Shown here one piece after another: positions 11,652 to 22,350 of a stretch of 64,000 nt of DNA. The DNA is from Ochotona curzoniae (Eukaryota > Chordata > Mammalia > Lagomorpha > Ochotonidae). Numbering within the stretch: the stretch's first letter is position 1; every line of letters begins with the position of its first letter. The notes below the pieces were generated by a model. It was given only the letters and a program-made list of their open reading frames with translations, did not search any database and had not been told where the DNA came from. The DNA lies in the NCBI RefSeq assembly GCF_017591425.1, contig NW_024467083.1, positions 13,445,001 through 13,509,000 of the forward strand. Direction: 5' to 3'. A program made the position numbers and the translations under genes.

Positions 11652-12309
11652 ATTGCGTATGCTAAATTTTAATGGCCTACCAACATGATGTTGCTTTATG
11701 ACAACACTAACTTTGTGTGCATATTGTGGAGTACTTGAAAATACCAAATACTTCTTGAATACATATCTCTAAAATAAAATTCAGAAGTAAAAAAATTCTT
11801 ATGGGAGGAAGTATTTGAAGAACTGATGAAGTTTTCTGATTTAGATAGCATGTGGAGTATGCTCTGAGGGCACTGTTCAAGTGTTTTTGGTAGTTCAACA
11901 CTTCTGAATTGCTGCCAATCTTGCCATTCCAAGCACAATGAAATTTCTCCAGAATCTGCTGACTGACAGAGTCCACCTTAAAGTCTTCATTTGCCCATTT
12001 TCACTGCCAACACATGACTAGGGTAGACAACGATTTGTTCTGTCCTCCCTCCTCTGTTGTGGTACCAGGTGTCCTCTGCTGATTCTGATGGACTGCCATA
12101 TCCTCCTCGCGCACTTGGATCTACTATCCACTGTTCCATCTAAGCCACTGAGGAGGCCCAGCCTTGAAACCTGCACTCCATGGTCAGACCATGGAACTTG
12201 CAATTTTCTTCAGGGTTGGAGTTCCGAGATCAGCAGTTCTATTGGAGGAATCCCCAAAGAAACTTCATCTGATTTGATCTCAGATCTAATTCTTGTGTGT
12301 GCTTGCCAG
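11652..12309. other. Moderate-GC stretch before the tandem array, origin unclear
   Basis: The stretch joins the 12.3 kb array to the young SINE. Minus frames of 80-89 codons occur, but I recognise no family. If the array is an L1 5'UTR on the minus strand, this could be decayed L1 leader, but I cannot show ORF1 homology here. Confidence 0.35.
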
Positions 12310-13650
12310 TACAGAGTCTGGCACAATCCATAGCCCCAATCAGCTTATGTATATGCTGATGGTTGCAATTGCTGGGTCAGTTCTATTTCCAGCCCTGCTT
12401 CCACATGAACCAATGGGTGTTGCCGTCCAGCCTGATTCTGCCCACCACACACTTGACCCTCAACCAAACCAGTGGGAGCGACTCCCAGTAACCCCCACCA
12501 GGCCTGCCCCTGCTCTGGTTCCCATGCTTGCCAGTATGTACAGCAGACTGGTCCAGTCTGTCCCACATCCCATTCAGCTCTCATACATTGTCAATGGGCA
12601 TTGAAGCCTAGTTCAATTCAATCAGCCCTATTATCCAGCCCACATACATGCTGGTGGGTGCCGTTCTGTTTAGCCACCCCTGCCCCAGTCCTGGTTTTCA
12701 TGCTCTCCAGTGGGAGTGATAACCCAAGAAGGAGGTACCCACTATTTCCCTACTGGACCACTCCCACTCCCAGAACATGCATTCTCCAGGTGGTTCTGCA
12801 GTTTAGCTTGACCTAGCTCACATGAGGCCAACAGGTATTATAGCCCTGACTGGCCTGGTCTGCTCCCATCCCAGCTCATGCTCTCCAGCGGGAGAGCTCT
12901 CCACATACCCCCTACCGGCTTTACCCACCCCCCGCTGGTTCTCACATCTACTGGTTCGGTGTTGTGGCCCAGTCTGGCATGGCCTGCCATGCCTTGGCAT
13001 TTGCTAATGGATGCTGTAGCCTGGCCTGGCCCTGCCTACCCTTAATTCCAGCTCAGATTGGTGGGAGCTAAAGTCTAGCCCAGCCCAGCCAGGACCCAGT
13101 CCCAGTTGTAACGTGTATTGGTGTGTGTTGCAACCGGACCTGACCCGAACCACACTCTATTCTGGTGCTCAGATTAGCCAGTGGATGATGTGAACTGGTT
13201 CAACCTGGTCTGCTCCCAAGCTGTACCAAATGTATGCCAGTGGGTATCTTTCCCTGGCCTGGTCTGGGCTGTACCCTATCATGGTTCTTGTGCTCACCTG
13301 CAGGGACTGTGTCCTGATAGAAGAGTTTCCCAAGCTCTTACATTAGAACCTCTCCCAATGCCAGATCTCGCACACGCCAGTGGGTCCAAGGGCCAGCCCA
13401 ACTTAGTCCACCTCCTGTCCTGGCAAAAATAGTGGACTTTCCTGACTAGTCTGCAACCCATTCTGGTTCTTATTATTGAATGTTTCAGCCCAGCCAAGGC
13501 TGGCCCACACCCAAAAATAGCTCATACATAGCTTAGTAAGGACAGAGACTTAGCCCAGGCCATGCTAAACCTACCCTGGTCCTCCAGAGCACCAATTGGT
13601 GTGAGTGTCTAGCCCAGTTCGGTTTGCCCAGCCCTAGGCCAAATGCCAAA
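12310..13650 (-). repeat. Imperfect GC-rich tandem array, ~60-bp period, probably ancient L1 5'UTR
   Basis: A pyrimidine-rich unit recurs roughly every 55-62 bp. Each unit has a variant of GCCAGTGGGTG followed by a CTGGCCTGGTCTGC-like block and CCAGTTCTCATG-like text. Unit starts lie near 12707, 12827, 12887, 12948, 13004, 13057, 13116, 13177, 13235, 13297 and 13376. The reverse complement of the same unit occurs at 62600-62960, just upstream of an ancient L1/HAL1 ORF1 on the plus strand. By analogy this array would belong to an L1 on the minus strand. Strand and identity are inference; the periodicity is seen directly. Confidence 0.7.
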
Positions 13651-13716
13651 TGTAGATATTTACTGAAAAACTATACAAATCATGGTGAGGCTATGGTTTA
13701 TTTGAATGTTTCCGTT

Positions 13717-14085
13717 AATAATCACACCTTTTGGGCCCGGTGCAGTGGCGCAAGTGGTTAAGGTCCTCGCCTTGCACGCCCGGGATCCCATATGGGCGCC
13801 GGTTCTAATCCCGGCAGCCCCGCTTCCCTTCCAGCTCCCTGCCTGTGGCCCGGGAAAGCAGTCAAGGACGGCCCAAAGATTTGGGACCCTGCACCCGTGT
13901 GGGAGACCCAAAAGAGGCTCCTGGCTTTGGATTGGCATAGCATCAGCCGTTGCGCTCACTTGGGGAGTGAATCATTGGACGGAAGATCTTCCTTTCTGTC
14001 TCTCCTCTCTGTATATCCGCCTTTCCAATAAAGAAAACAAACAAACAAAAAAATAAATCTTAAAAAAAACAATAATCACACCTTT
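13717..14085 (+). repeat. Young C-SINE with 15-bp target duplication
   Basis: Full-length copy at 13733-14070. AATAATCACACCTTT is exact at 13717-13731 and 14071-14085. The body is near consensus, and the tail is expanded to AAACAAACAAACAAAAAAATAAATC-type sequence. It inserted next to the end of the tandem array. Confidence 0.97.
13746..13811 (+). promoter_or_regulatory. Internal Pol III promoter of the young C-SINE
   Basis: A box TGGCGCAAGTGG (13746-13757) and B box GGTTCTAATCC (13801-13811) are spaced as in tRNA genes. They are the conserved type 2 Pol III elements of tRNA-derived SINEs. The same pair is intact in the copies at 4030, 11295 and 47064. Confidence 0.75.
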
Positions 14086-14140
14086 CTGCTGTGTAAAAAT
14101 AATTTTAGTAATAAAGAGATTGAAAGGAAGAATGTTTTTA

Positions 14141-14459
14141 AAAAATATTATTTTTATTTGAAAGACAAAGTTGCAGAGACAAGTGGAGTGAGGTAGACCT
14201 TCTCTCTGCTGGTTCACTCCCAAAACGTCCACAAAAGCTGGAGCTAAACTGGGCTGAAACTAAGAGCCGGTAGCCAGGAGCCAGAAGTCCCCTTCAGGTC
14301 ACCTGGGTGCAGAGGACCAAGGACTTGAGTCATCCCCTGCTGCCTTCCCAGGACACAAGCTGGGTTGGAAGTAGAACAGTCAAAACTTGAAGTGAAACCC
14401 ATATGGGATGCAGGTGCGGTAGATGGACATTTAGCTTACTATGCCTAGTGCCGGCCCCA
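14141..14459 (-). repeat. Old C-SINE
   Basis: TATTATTTTTATTTGAAAGA tail, TCTCTGCTGGTTCACTCCCA, GAGCCAGAAGTCCCCTTCAG, GACTTGAGTCATCCCCTGCT and a head ending AGTGCCGGCCCC. Flanks GAATGTTTTTA (before) and GAAATGTTTTTAAG (after) indicate a target duplication. Confidence 0.88.
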
Positions 14460-14915
14460 GAAGGAAATGTTTTTAAGAAGCTGGAAGACCAGCCTAAATA
14501 CTTTCTCATAAAGAAAAACAGTAAAATCAGGAAGACTGTCAGTGACTAAAATGTTAAGGACCTTGAAATTTTTTTAGTTCCTATCTTAATGCATTAAGAC
14601 TGTGCATTTGTTTGACAGTTCTGTTTCATACTCTCAATGAAGCAGTTGCTATTACTAACAGATCGATTTAATATCAGCTTATATGGCATATACTATTGAG
14701 ACTGCATCTTTTAAAATGATATATTGTCATGCGAACAAAATGTTTCCAACATTCAGATGCATGAAGCATTTGGAGCATTTAGAGTTGTAAACATCCTTGG
14801 AAATCATGTGTTGTGTTTCCTTTATTTTCATAAGGAAGAATCAACATTGCAATAAAATTATATGATTTCTCTAAGGTCCCACTCATAGTAAGTGGCATAA
14901 GTAAGACTAGAGGTG

Positions 14916-15550
14916 AAAAAAAAAAAAAGTCAGAGTTGCAAAGAGACAGAAAAGAGAGGGTGGGCCTAGCAGTGTGGCCTAGCCGCTGAAGTCCTTGCCT
15001 TGAATGCGCTGGGATTCCATATGAGCGCTGGTTCCAATTCCAGTGGCTCTACTTCCCATATAGCTCCCTGCTTGTGGCCTGGGAAAGCAGTAGAGGCAAA
15101 GCCCAATGCTTTGGGACCCTGAACCCGTGTGGGAGACCTGGAGGAAGTTCCTGGCTCCTGGCTCCGGATCGGCACAGCACAGGCAGTTGTGCTCACTTGG
15201 GGAGTGAATCATTGGACAGAAGATCTTCCTCTCTGTTTCTCCTCCTCTCTGTATATCTGACTTTGTAATAAAAATAAATAAATCTTAAAAAAAAAAAGGA
15301 AAGAAAGGAAAGTGAGGGAGAGTGACTGCTGATACAGCCAAAGTTGTGCTGTTCTAAAGCCAGGCATCAGGAGATTCTTCTAGATCTCTTACCTGGGTAC
15401 GTGGGGCCGAAGTACTTGGGCCATCAGCCACTGTTTGCCTAGGAGCATAAGCAGCAAGCTGGATTGGAAAAAGAGTTAATTGGGACTTGAACGGGCATAC
15501 AAGTTGGGCAGCTGAATAGTATGTGGTGTAACAAGCTAAAACACAGCTCT
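14916..15550 (-). repeat. Old C-SINE split by a younger C-SINE
   Basis: The first part (14916-14961) has AGTCAGAGTTGCAAAGAGAC, and the second (about 15299-15550) has GAGTGACTGCTGATACAGCC, TTCTTCTAGATCTCTTACCT and GTACTTGGGCCATCAGCCAC. Joined across the insertion they form one reverse-oriented SINE. The repeated GAAAAGAGAGGG / GGAAAGTGAGGG at the edges is the decayed duplication made by the inserted copy. Confidence 0.8.
14962..15298 (+). repeat. C-SINE nested in an older C-SINE
   Basis: GGGCCTAGCAGTGTGGCCTA head, GGATTCCATATGAGCGCTGG, GACCTGGAGGAAGTTCCTGG and tail AATAAATAAATCTTAAAA. It belongs to the CCTAG-head subfamily and lies in opposite orientation to its host. Confidence 0.93.
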
Positions 15551-17105
15551 GTGATTCTTATTTTTGAAACAAATAATTCTTTTTTCATACTAATTAATTT
15601 AAAATCTTAAAATTCTAATCTGTGGCTCTCTTTCAAATGCTGCAAAAATAACAATGGCAATAATCATAAATTTGCTCAGGATCAGAAGGGCCACAAGTAG
15701 GCAGATTTAAATTTGCTTCAAATTGTTGTTTCTGTTTAAGTGGATTCAAAATATTTACTAAAATATACATTATGCATGTAAAGAATTTTGATGGAACTGA
15801 TTATATAAGAATTGATATATTCACAGGAAATAATTTGTTTTGAAGTAATTAGAACATACAGGGATTAAGTTAAGAACTTAAATTTAAAAAAATCCAAGTC
15901 ATATATTCGCAATATATTTTATCTTGTTTTTAAATGCCATGATTAAAATAATTTTCTGTTTTTCACAACTCTGGATCATTATCTGGGCCTTAGAGTAAGA
16001 AATCCTGCCTTTGCCCAGTGCCCCAAATTAACAAGCAAGCACTGCTTGCCCTGGATTGTGGAGTTCATCCTCCTCCTTCATGGTATCCTTTAGCAAATTA
16101 AATTTATATAATGCCCAGCTTTCTTAAACCTCTGTGGTTAAATGTTGTCAGTTCCAAAATCATCCAGTTAGCTAAAATTGAGAGCAGTTCGGATACCTGG
16201 TGAAGGGCCTTAAGCAACAAAAACTGCCACACAGCCAAAGCAATGGGTAAGGCTGAAATAAAACTGCTCAAAAGTCAGGTTCTTTATAAAGTGAATTCAT
16301 TTTTTAATGTAGTTATGTGGTTTTGTTTTCTTTGTTTTATTGAGGAAAGACTGTTCCCAATGTTAAGTGCACAAGAAGTTTTCAGAACAAAAACAGTTAT
16401 TACAAGCCTTTATTGTGACAGCTTTTAAAAACAGATTTTTCTATTGTGTGCTTTCCAGTTTTTCATGCTGGCTCAAAATTTTAGGTCTGAGTAAGTTCCA
16501 ACATCAATCCTACATTGCGCCCAAATTCAGTCCTCCAAAAGACAATGTCAAGTGCAGCCCAGAATCACTCCTCCATCACGGGCAATCTCTTTTGCACATG
16601 GAGCTCACCTGCTTACCTTTCCTGATAGCAAACCTTAACAGACATCAACTTGGAATTCAGTATATAGTAATACTTTTCTATGTCAACGAGAAAAACTCTC
16701 ATGCTATTCCCTTGCACTGTGAAACTTCTTTAGCCAGCTTTGGTAACAATTTTGTCTGAAAATACACTTGAGAAAAAGTTCTGCTTCAAACCACAAAACA
16801 CCAAGTGGAAACCCTAGGTTCTTGACATACAGAAGTATTCTAATCTGCTCTTTTTCAGAAAAGCAAACAAATGCATGATGCTCTCACATTTACTTATGTA
16901 ATTATAAGGATGGGAAGCCTGTTTCAAATCTCAAAAAAAAAACATATATTTGCAGAAGGTCTTTTAATACTAATTTAAATATTAGATGTAAATCTGGACA
17001 AAACTATTTTAACGACCTGCCTCCACTAAAGACAGAAACAGGCAAGTCTAGATCAATAGGTAGTACTTTAAATATTAAATATAAAGCTGAATAACTGATA
17101 AAAAA
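15551..17105. other. AT-rich stretch, nothing recognised
   Basis: It includes a 130-codon plus frame (16367-16759). That frame has no recognisable domain, signal peptide or splice context, and its flanks give no sign of a processed gene, so I do not call it. No repeats stand out. Confidence 0.45.
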
Positions 17106-17109
17106 GAAA

Positions 17110-17960
17110 GCTAGTATAGAGGAAAGAAGCTTTCTCCCACTTCTGGTTAGAGCAGTTCCAGGATGAGGGAGACACCCAGTGTCCTATGTAGCATGTCCTA
17201 TATAGTGAGTTCTCACTGAGCTCAGTGCATGTGCAAAAGTCACTGTTGTTCCTGCAGTATTAAAGTTTTTCCACACTGCACAAAATGCTGCCTGATGTGC
17301 CACTGGTGGAGTTCTGCATCTGTTGGCTGTCAGGTCTGAGGGCTACCCTGACCTATCTTGGGTGGAACCTATACATTGCCACATGGTTGCAGTTTGCTGA
17401 CCCAGAAATGAGTTCACTCTCAGCTCCCTGCATGTGCAATACTGTCTATAGACCTTGCCCTCTTAAACAAAATGGCACCCATATGGCTCTAGGGGGAGGA
17501 CTGGGTTGTGAAATCCACCCTGTTCCTGCACTGCCTCTGAGATGTGCTGTTTTGTCTCTGCTCTTGGCCAAATCAAACAGACCAGCAAGACCGGCAGTTC
17601 TTTTTCTGCATTCGCCTTCTGAGCTCCCAGTGAAAGTCCCTTCCCACCTGGTTGCTGGTGTAGTTCTGGCTCCTTGCGCGTTTCAGATTGCCACTCACTG
17701 GATGCTGGGTACTGGAGTATCAGTCACTGCAACACCACACTGTTGTGTCTGCTGTTTACCTGTGTCTGTCAGTCTCCAGGTACCTCTCTGCTGTTGTTCT
17801 TTCCTTTCCTATTTCCTGGAACGTGCCATCTCTTCTTCACACTGGCTAATATTTCTCTGTCTGTTTAAACATGTCCTTACCCTATTCTTCAATAACACTC
17901 TCTTAATTTGTCCTGAGATTCTATTTTTACTTTTCAAAGTGTGAAAACAATACTAATTTT
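17110..17960 (-). mobile_element. Isolated L1 5'UTR
   Basis: It shares modules with the 5'UTR of the L1 at 46370-46990, in the same orientation: TCTCCCACTTCTGGTTAGAG, AGACACCCAGTGTCCTAT, CTGCTGTTTACCTGTGTCTG, TCAGTCTCCAGGT and CTGGCTAATATTTCTCTGTC. The middle (about 17280-17650) is longer than in that copy. No ORF1 follows on the minus strand, so the element is severed just after its leader. The plus strand holds an open frame of 219 codons (17285-17944), discussed under findings. Confidence 0.75.
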
Positions 17961-18690
17961 CTACTCAATGTTACTTTTCATTTTCAAAGTTGCTCCAAAT
18001 ATCAATATTTGTCTCAGTTCTCAATCCCTTGATATTCTCTTCTTGTTTTGCTTTTGAAATAATGAAGAAAACATTTTAAAATAGTTAAAATAGAATTAAA
18101 TGTTCATATTAGTATTTTTTTAGAAAGAATGAAAAGCTCTTAAAAACCAGAGTATATAAATTATTTTTCTTACTCAAATTTTTCTTTGAACATAAGTATG
18201 ATAATTTATAGTTAAATTTGTGGTACTATTATTCCTTCCTGAAAAAAGAGCTATAATACTTATAGTAGCAAAAGTGACTTTGTATAACTATCTCTAAAAT
18301 TTGTTTGAGAAGTTATTACACTAAACATACACAAGCAGATGATAAGTAGACCTACTGTCATATAACCAGAAAGGAGAACTTATCTTTCTTGAGCATTATG
18401 CTTTTGGAAACTTCACTTAATACAGTGAAAATTCTGATCACAATCACAGACACGCGAGGGATACAGCCATGAGAGAATAGCGGCAATGTTTGAAGAGATT
18501 CAGCTACAAGGCAAGGGATGTCAAAGAATGCCAGAGTCTAAAAAAGGAAAGTTAAAGAAGATGGTTTCCTGAGATCTTTAGATCAAGCATGACTCAAGAC
18601 TTCAGAACTGCGGGGAATAATGTACTGCTGCTTTAAATCACCCAGTTTACTATGGCCTTAGCAAACCAATGCACCTTCTTAGATATTTAA
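17961..18690. other. AT-rich stretch, nothing recognised
   Basis: No clear repeat or gene. It may include decayed LINE sequence leading into the next element, but I cannot show it. Confidence 0.4.
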
Positions 18691-19215
18691 ATAGGAAAAA
18701 GTAAAGTATATATTCATCCTTGTACACAGATTAGATATGCATTGTAACTTTATTAAGAATAGGTCCAAATCAGAAACAGTATAAACATCTACCAATAGGA
18801 GAGCAGGGATAAACAAATGCTTTTAGCATAAAACAGAATAGTATACAGAAACTGAAAAAAAAATGAATGAATGAACTATTGAGACAAGCATCAATATCAG
18901 TGAATCCAATTATGCTTTGGGGAAAAAGTAAAAGCTAGAATTCATACACTCTTGTTGCAGTTGTATACGATTCTGTAAAACCAGAAAATCTTTTATGATA
19001 TAAATGGACCAGTGGTAGCCTGGGGACACATAGAGAGGATGTAGGGATATGAAGAAATACAAAGGGGAGTGAAGAAATGTTTGTGTTATGAAAAAAAGTT
19101 CATTATCTTGATTTGTGGTGATGGTCTCATCACTGTGTACATATGTCAGAGCTCATTAAATTACAGACTTTAAAATGTTCTGTTTATTGTGTATGTCAAT
19201 TATAGTTTAATAAAG
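18690..19215 (+). mobile_element. Ancient L1 (L1M type) 3' end
   Basis: The order is CATTGTAACTTTATTAAGAA, TAAACATCTACCAATAGGAG, AACAGAATAGTATACAGAAAC, ACTCTTGTTGCAGTTGTAT, TGGACCAGTGGTAGCCTGGG, GTGATGGTCTCATCACTGTG and TATGTCAATTATAGTTTAAT, ending AATAAAGCC. This matches the 3' region of old mammalian L1M elements. It is 5'-truncated and heavily mutated. Confidence 0.75.
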
Positions 19216-19620
19216 CCAAAAAAAATTGAATCCACTGGGATGAATGCCATGAGAAGAGAAAAGCCGTAAAATATTCTGGGATGACTGGGAAGGAACCTAA
19301 TCCAGGCGAAAGCTGTGAAGCATGAAAGTGCTACCTCAGAAAGACATGATTTAATGATGAAGAGTAAAAACGTACTGGGAAAGTAGAACTTGTGACTTGG
19401 GAGGATGTCCTGGTGTGAGGAACCAAAATGTACAGAAGCAAAAACAAGTAGCATTGGGCCCTTTCCACAAACCCAGGAAGTGCAGATAAGTGAAGCGTTG
19501 AAGAGAGAGTTATAGGGGGAAGCCCAAAGAAGATGGAGAACATCTCTTGAAAACTAGAGTGACATGGAGAAAGCTTTTTAATCTGAAGAACCTATCTATG
19601 TGCTTATTTAAAAATAAGTT
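19216..19620. repeat. Possible ancient interspersed repeat, family not named
   Basis: Phrases such as CCACAAACCCAGGAAGTGCA and GGAGAACATCTCTTGAAAAC resemble a widespread old mammalian repeat that also seems present at 21440-22350 and 50780-51200. I cannot name the family with certainty. Confidence 0.3.
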
Positions 19621-19624
19621 TGAG

Positions 19625-19831
19625 AGGGCTCCGCGGTAGCCTGGCTGCTAAAGTCCTCACTTTGATGCACCAGGCTCCATATGGGCACTGGTTTTAATCC
19701 AGGCAGTTCCGTTTTCCATCCAGTTCCCTCCTTATGGTCTGAAAAGGCAGTTGAGAACAGCCCAAATGATTGGGCCCCTGCAACCACATGGGAGACCCAG
19801 AAGAGTCTCTGGGCTCCTGGCTCTAAGCGGA
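19625..19831 (+). repeat. C-SINE, 3'-truncated, fused to an L1 3' end
   Basis: Head (CCGCGGTAGCCTGGCTGCTA), CTCCATATGGGCACTGGTTT and body to GGGCTCCTGGCTCTAAGCGG are present. The CT-rich segment and tail are missing. The sequence passes directly into L1 at about 19830 (ATAAGGAAATTGTGG). Confidence 0.85.
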
Positions 19832-20400
19832 TAAGGAAATTGTGGCACATCTCCTTCACACTTTACTACCCAGCCACTAAAAATAATGAAATCCTATCAT
19901 TTGCAACAAAATGGTCCGAACTACAGACCATTATGCTCAGAAAAAATAAACCGATCCCCAAATAATAGATATTATACGTTCTTTCTGATATAAGGCAGCG
20001 TTCACGCAAAATGCAAGGGAAATAAATATATAGGTAAACATGTATACACATGCATTCTCATAGATGACCTGTATAATGGAGACTAGCATATTAAGAAGTG
20101 AAGATACATTGCAGTATGCATCTCTACCCCAAAACAAATGGAGGACTCTCAACGAAATGTTTAAATGTATCTTGGCAATAGGATACTAGATTTCCTACCA
20201 CTGCCTATACATACAATACCATGATACACTTGGCAGAATGTTGGACTTAAGACTACTGCTGAAGGACCATATTATCATAATATATGGGAAAAACGATGTG
20301 CATATGTGTGTGGGGGGAAGGGGTAGAACAGGGAGGGGGAAAAAAGGACATGGGAGATCTCTACACCTATAAAACTGTATCATGGAAAATAATATAAACT
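19832..20400 (+). mobile_element. L1 ORF2 C-terminal end and 3'UTR
   Basis: ACTTTACTACCCAGCCACTA, AATGAAATCCTATCATTTGC and CAGACCATTATGCTCAG are the conserved L1 ORF2 C-terminal region. The 3'UTR follows with GTATAATGGAGACTAGCATA and ACATTGCAGTATGCATCTCT. It ends with a G-rich purine tract (20312-20340) and CCTATAAAACTGTATCATGG then AATAATAT. Only the last ~570 bp of L1 is present. Confidence 0.88.
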
Positions 20401-21440
20401 AACATTTTAGAAATGAAGGAAAAGCATTCCTTTAAAAAGAAAGGAAAAAGAACAGTGGAGGATTTTTTCTTTTCACAATTTAACAATTGTGAAGAACTCA
20501 TAAAAATTCCATGGGTGACTAAAATGTGATTCAGATACTCCTTTCCCATGAATCACTATAACACCTTGCTAAAGCAAATATTCTTGGGTCCTTCTACAAC
20601 CCTACTAGTTCAGAAGTTCTCAGGATGGATTAAAGATATCAGTGGTTCTTAACAAATAATCCATTAACTTTTTCTATGAGTAAATTTGAAAAAGACTGGC
20701 TTTTGATACACCTATTTTATGGGCTGTAAATGAGGAATCGAATATATTTGCTATATGTTCTAGGGGCAGCCATTTAGAGGATTAAAATCAATGAAGCTAA
20801 TGGAAATTTAATAATGTCGTTTAGAAACATGTACTAATACGTTACTACCAAAATTATAAGTACTAACGATCACCATGTTTTAAAATTATAAAACCACAGC
20901 ACTAACCACTGTCAATTATATATCATTCAGCATTTAATAAACTATATTCGAAGAAGGTAATTTTAGAGGAGCAAACTGACTTTTTAAAGAATACTTAAAA
21001 TGTATTTGAAGCATTTTAGACTTTTAAAACAGCATCTGCTTACTGACATGCTTATACTTTGTCTTATCAGATTATCATTCATGCTGATTAAAATCAGCAA
21101 CTCACATTTACATAGATATAAAATAAACTGGAATGTGATATTATGGATGTTAAAAAGTTAAAAGAGTAGTGTATGATTTCTGAGTTGTCTAAAATAGATA
21201 ATACAGCAGTGTACAGTTCTCTGAATTGCTTTGTTTTTGGATGAGATAGTGAATAACAACACTATGGCTACCGAGCTTACAGTATATTGAAATAATACAG
21301 GCCACTAAAACAAACGTAAAGGGCAATATCAAGGATTGTTAACACTCTGAATCTGGCAGAAGGCATTAAACGATGCTTCTGGAAGCACAGGCCACTTATC
21401 AAAACCTCAATATTAAGTAGCTGATGCAAAGTAAGAGGAG
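20401..21440. other. AT-rich stretch, nothing recognised
   Basis: No repeat or gene signal was seen. It is SINE-free, as is the following 3 kb. Confidence 0.5.
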
Positions 21441-22350
21441 AAATAGAAGAATCAGTGTGGTGCTTTGGGAATCTCTAAGTATTAAAATCTGGTTAGCACT
21501 GAGTGTGCATGAGTGTTTCCAAGCAGGAGGGACTGAATACAAGTAGGAAGGAGATAGACGCAAGGCTGTTAATTTAATCAGGGCCTAGATAATGAAGGGT
21601 CTTTACAGGCCTATTCACATGTCTGGAGGTTGCACAAAGTAAAATAGATCTTAATTGGCTTTGCAATTCCAGTATTGGCGAAGAGTCTGGAACAATAAAT
21701 GATTCAGAATGCTCCACCCTACATCATATGCAACTTGTATTTATAGCCAAAGGAAAAGAAAATGAAATACATAAAGAAATGACATACAGATATAATGCTA
21801 TTGATGAAAGCTTGGAGTTTGCTGAGTTGCTGTTGCTGACTGAAATTGAGCTGTTGGGAGGCGAAGGGATTTGGCTCCTTGTAAAGAGTTATTTACGGTT
21901 TGCTTACACTTCAAGTAAGGTTACAGTTCATTATGTATGGAGACAGTTTAACTAAAATTTAAAATGGAAAGCTAGCTTTAAACACAGTCTAATTCAGTTT
22001 GGCAGTATCCATTTGAGAAGCAGTGGTGATTGAGACCAACACATTTAGCAAAGAAAATGAAGAATAAAAATGGTAATACTAATTATTTGAATTTCAAGAT
22101 GAACAAAAAGGAACAGCCAAAATTGTATTTTTATTTCTTTCTTTGTAGAACAAATGATTGCCAACGTTGTCTTTAGAACTGGAGCACATATGTGAAAGAG
22201 TCATTTGTTGGCTAGAGGATTGGGTGGCAGGTTAAAAGTTCAGTGTAGAATTTGAGGTGTTCTGTGAGATAAACTAATGGGAATATTCCAAAGGCATTTA
22301 AATATGAGTGTTTACAATTACAGCACTGATGGTGGGGGGAGGTAGAAAAC
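21440..22350 (+). repeat. Possible ancient interspersed repeat, family not named
   Basis: GGGCCTAGATAATGAAGGGT and, later, GTTCAGTGTAGAATTTGAGG with GGGAATATTCCAAAGGCATT match, in order, text I associate with a very common old mammalian repeat. The alignment is loose and the family name is uncertain. The 75-codon frame at 21728-21955 falls inside and is probably chance. Confidence 0.35.

Noticed and set aside
12088..13497. Many frames of 60-114 codons on both strands in GC-rich DNA
   Set aside because: Low stop-codon density is a by-product of the GC-rich tandem array, and no frame is maintained from unit to unit.
12310..13650. CRISPR-like or coding tandem repeat
   Set aside because: The units are contiguous and imperfect without spacer/repeat alternation, and the genome is mammalian.
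13733..13811. A functional tRNA gene at the head of the C-SINE
   Set aside because: A and B boxes are present, but the cloverleaf is not continued and the sequence runs into the SINE body. The same structure is repeated in dozens of copies.
16367..16759. 130-codon plus-strand open frame
   Set aside because: It has no domain, signal peptide, compositional bias, splice context or processed-gene hallmark. In 64 kb a frame of this length is expected by chance.
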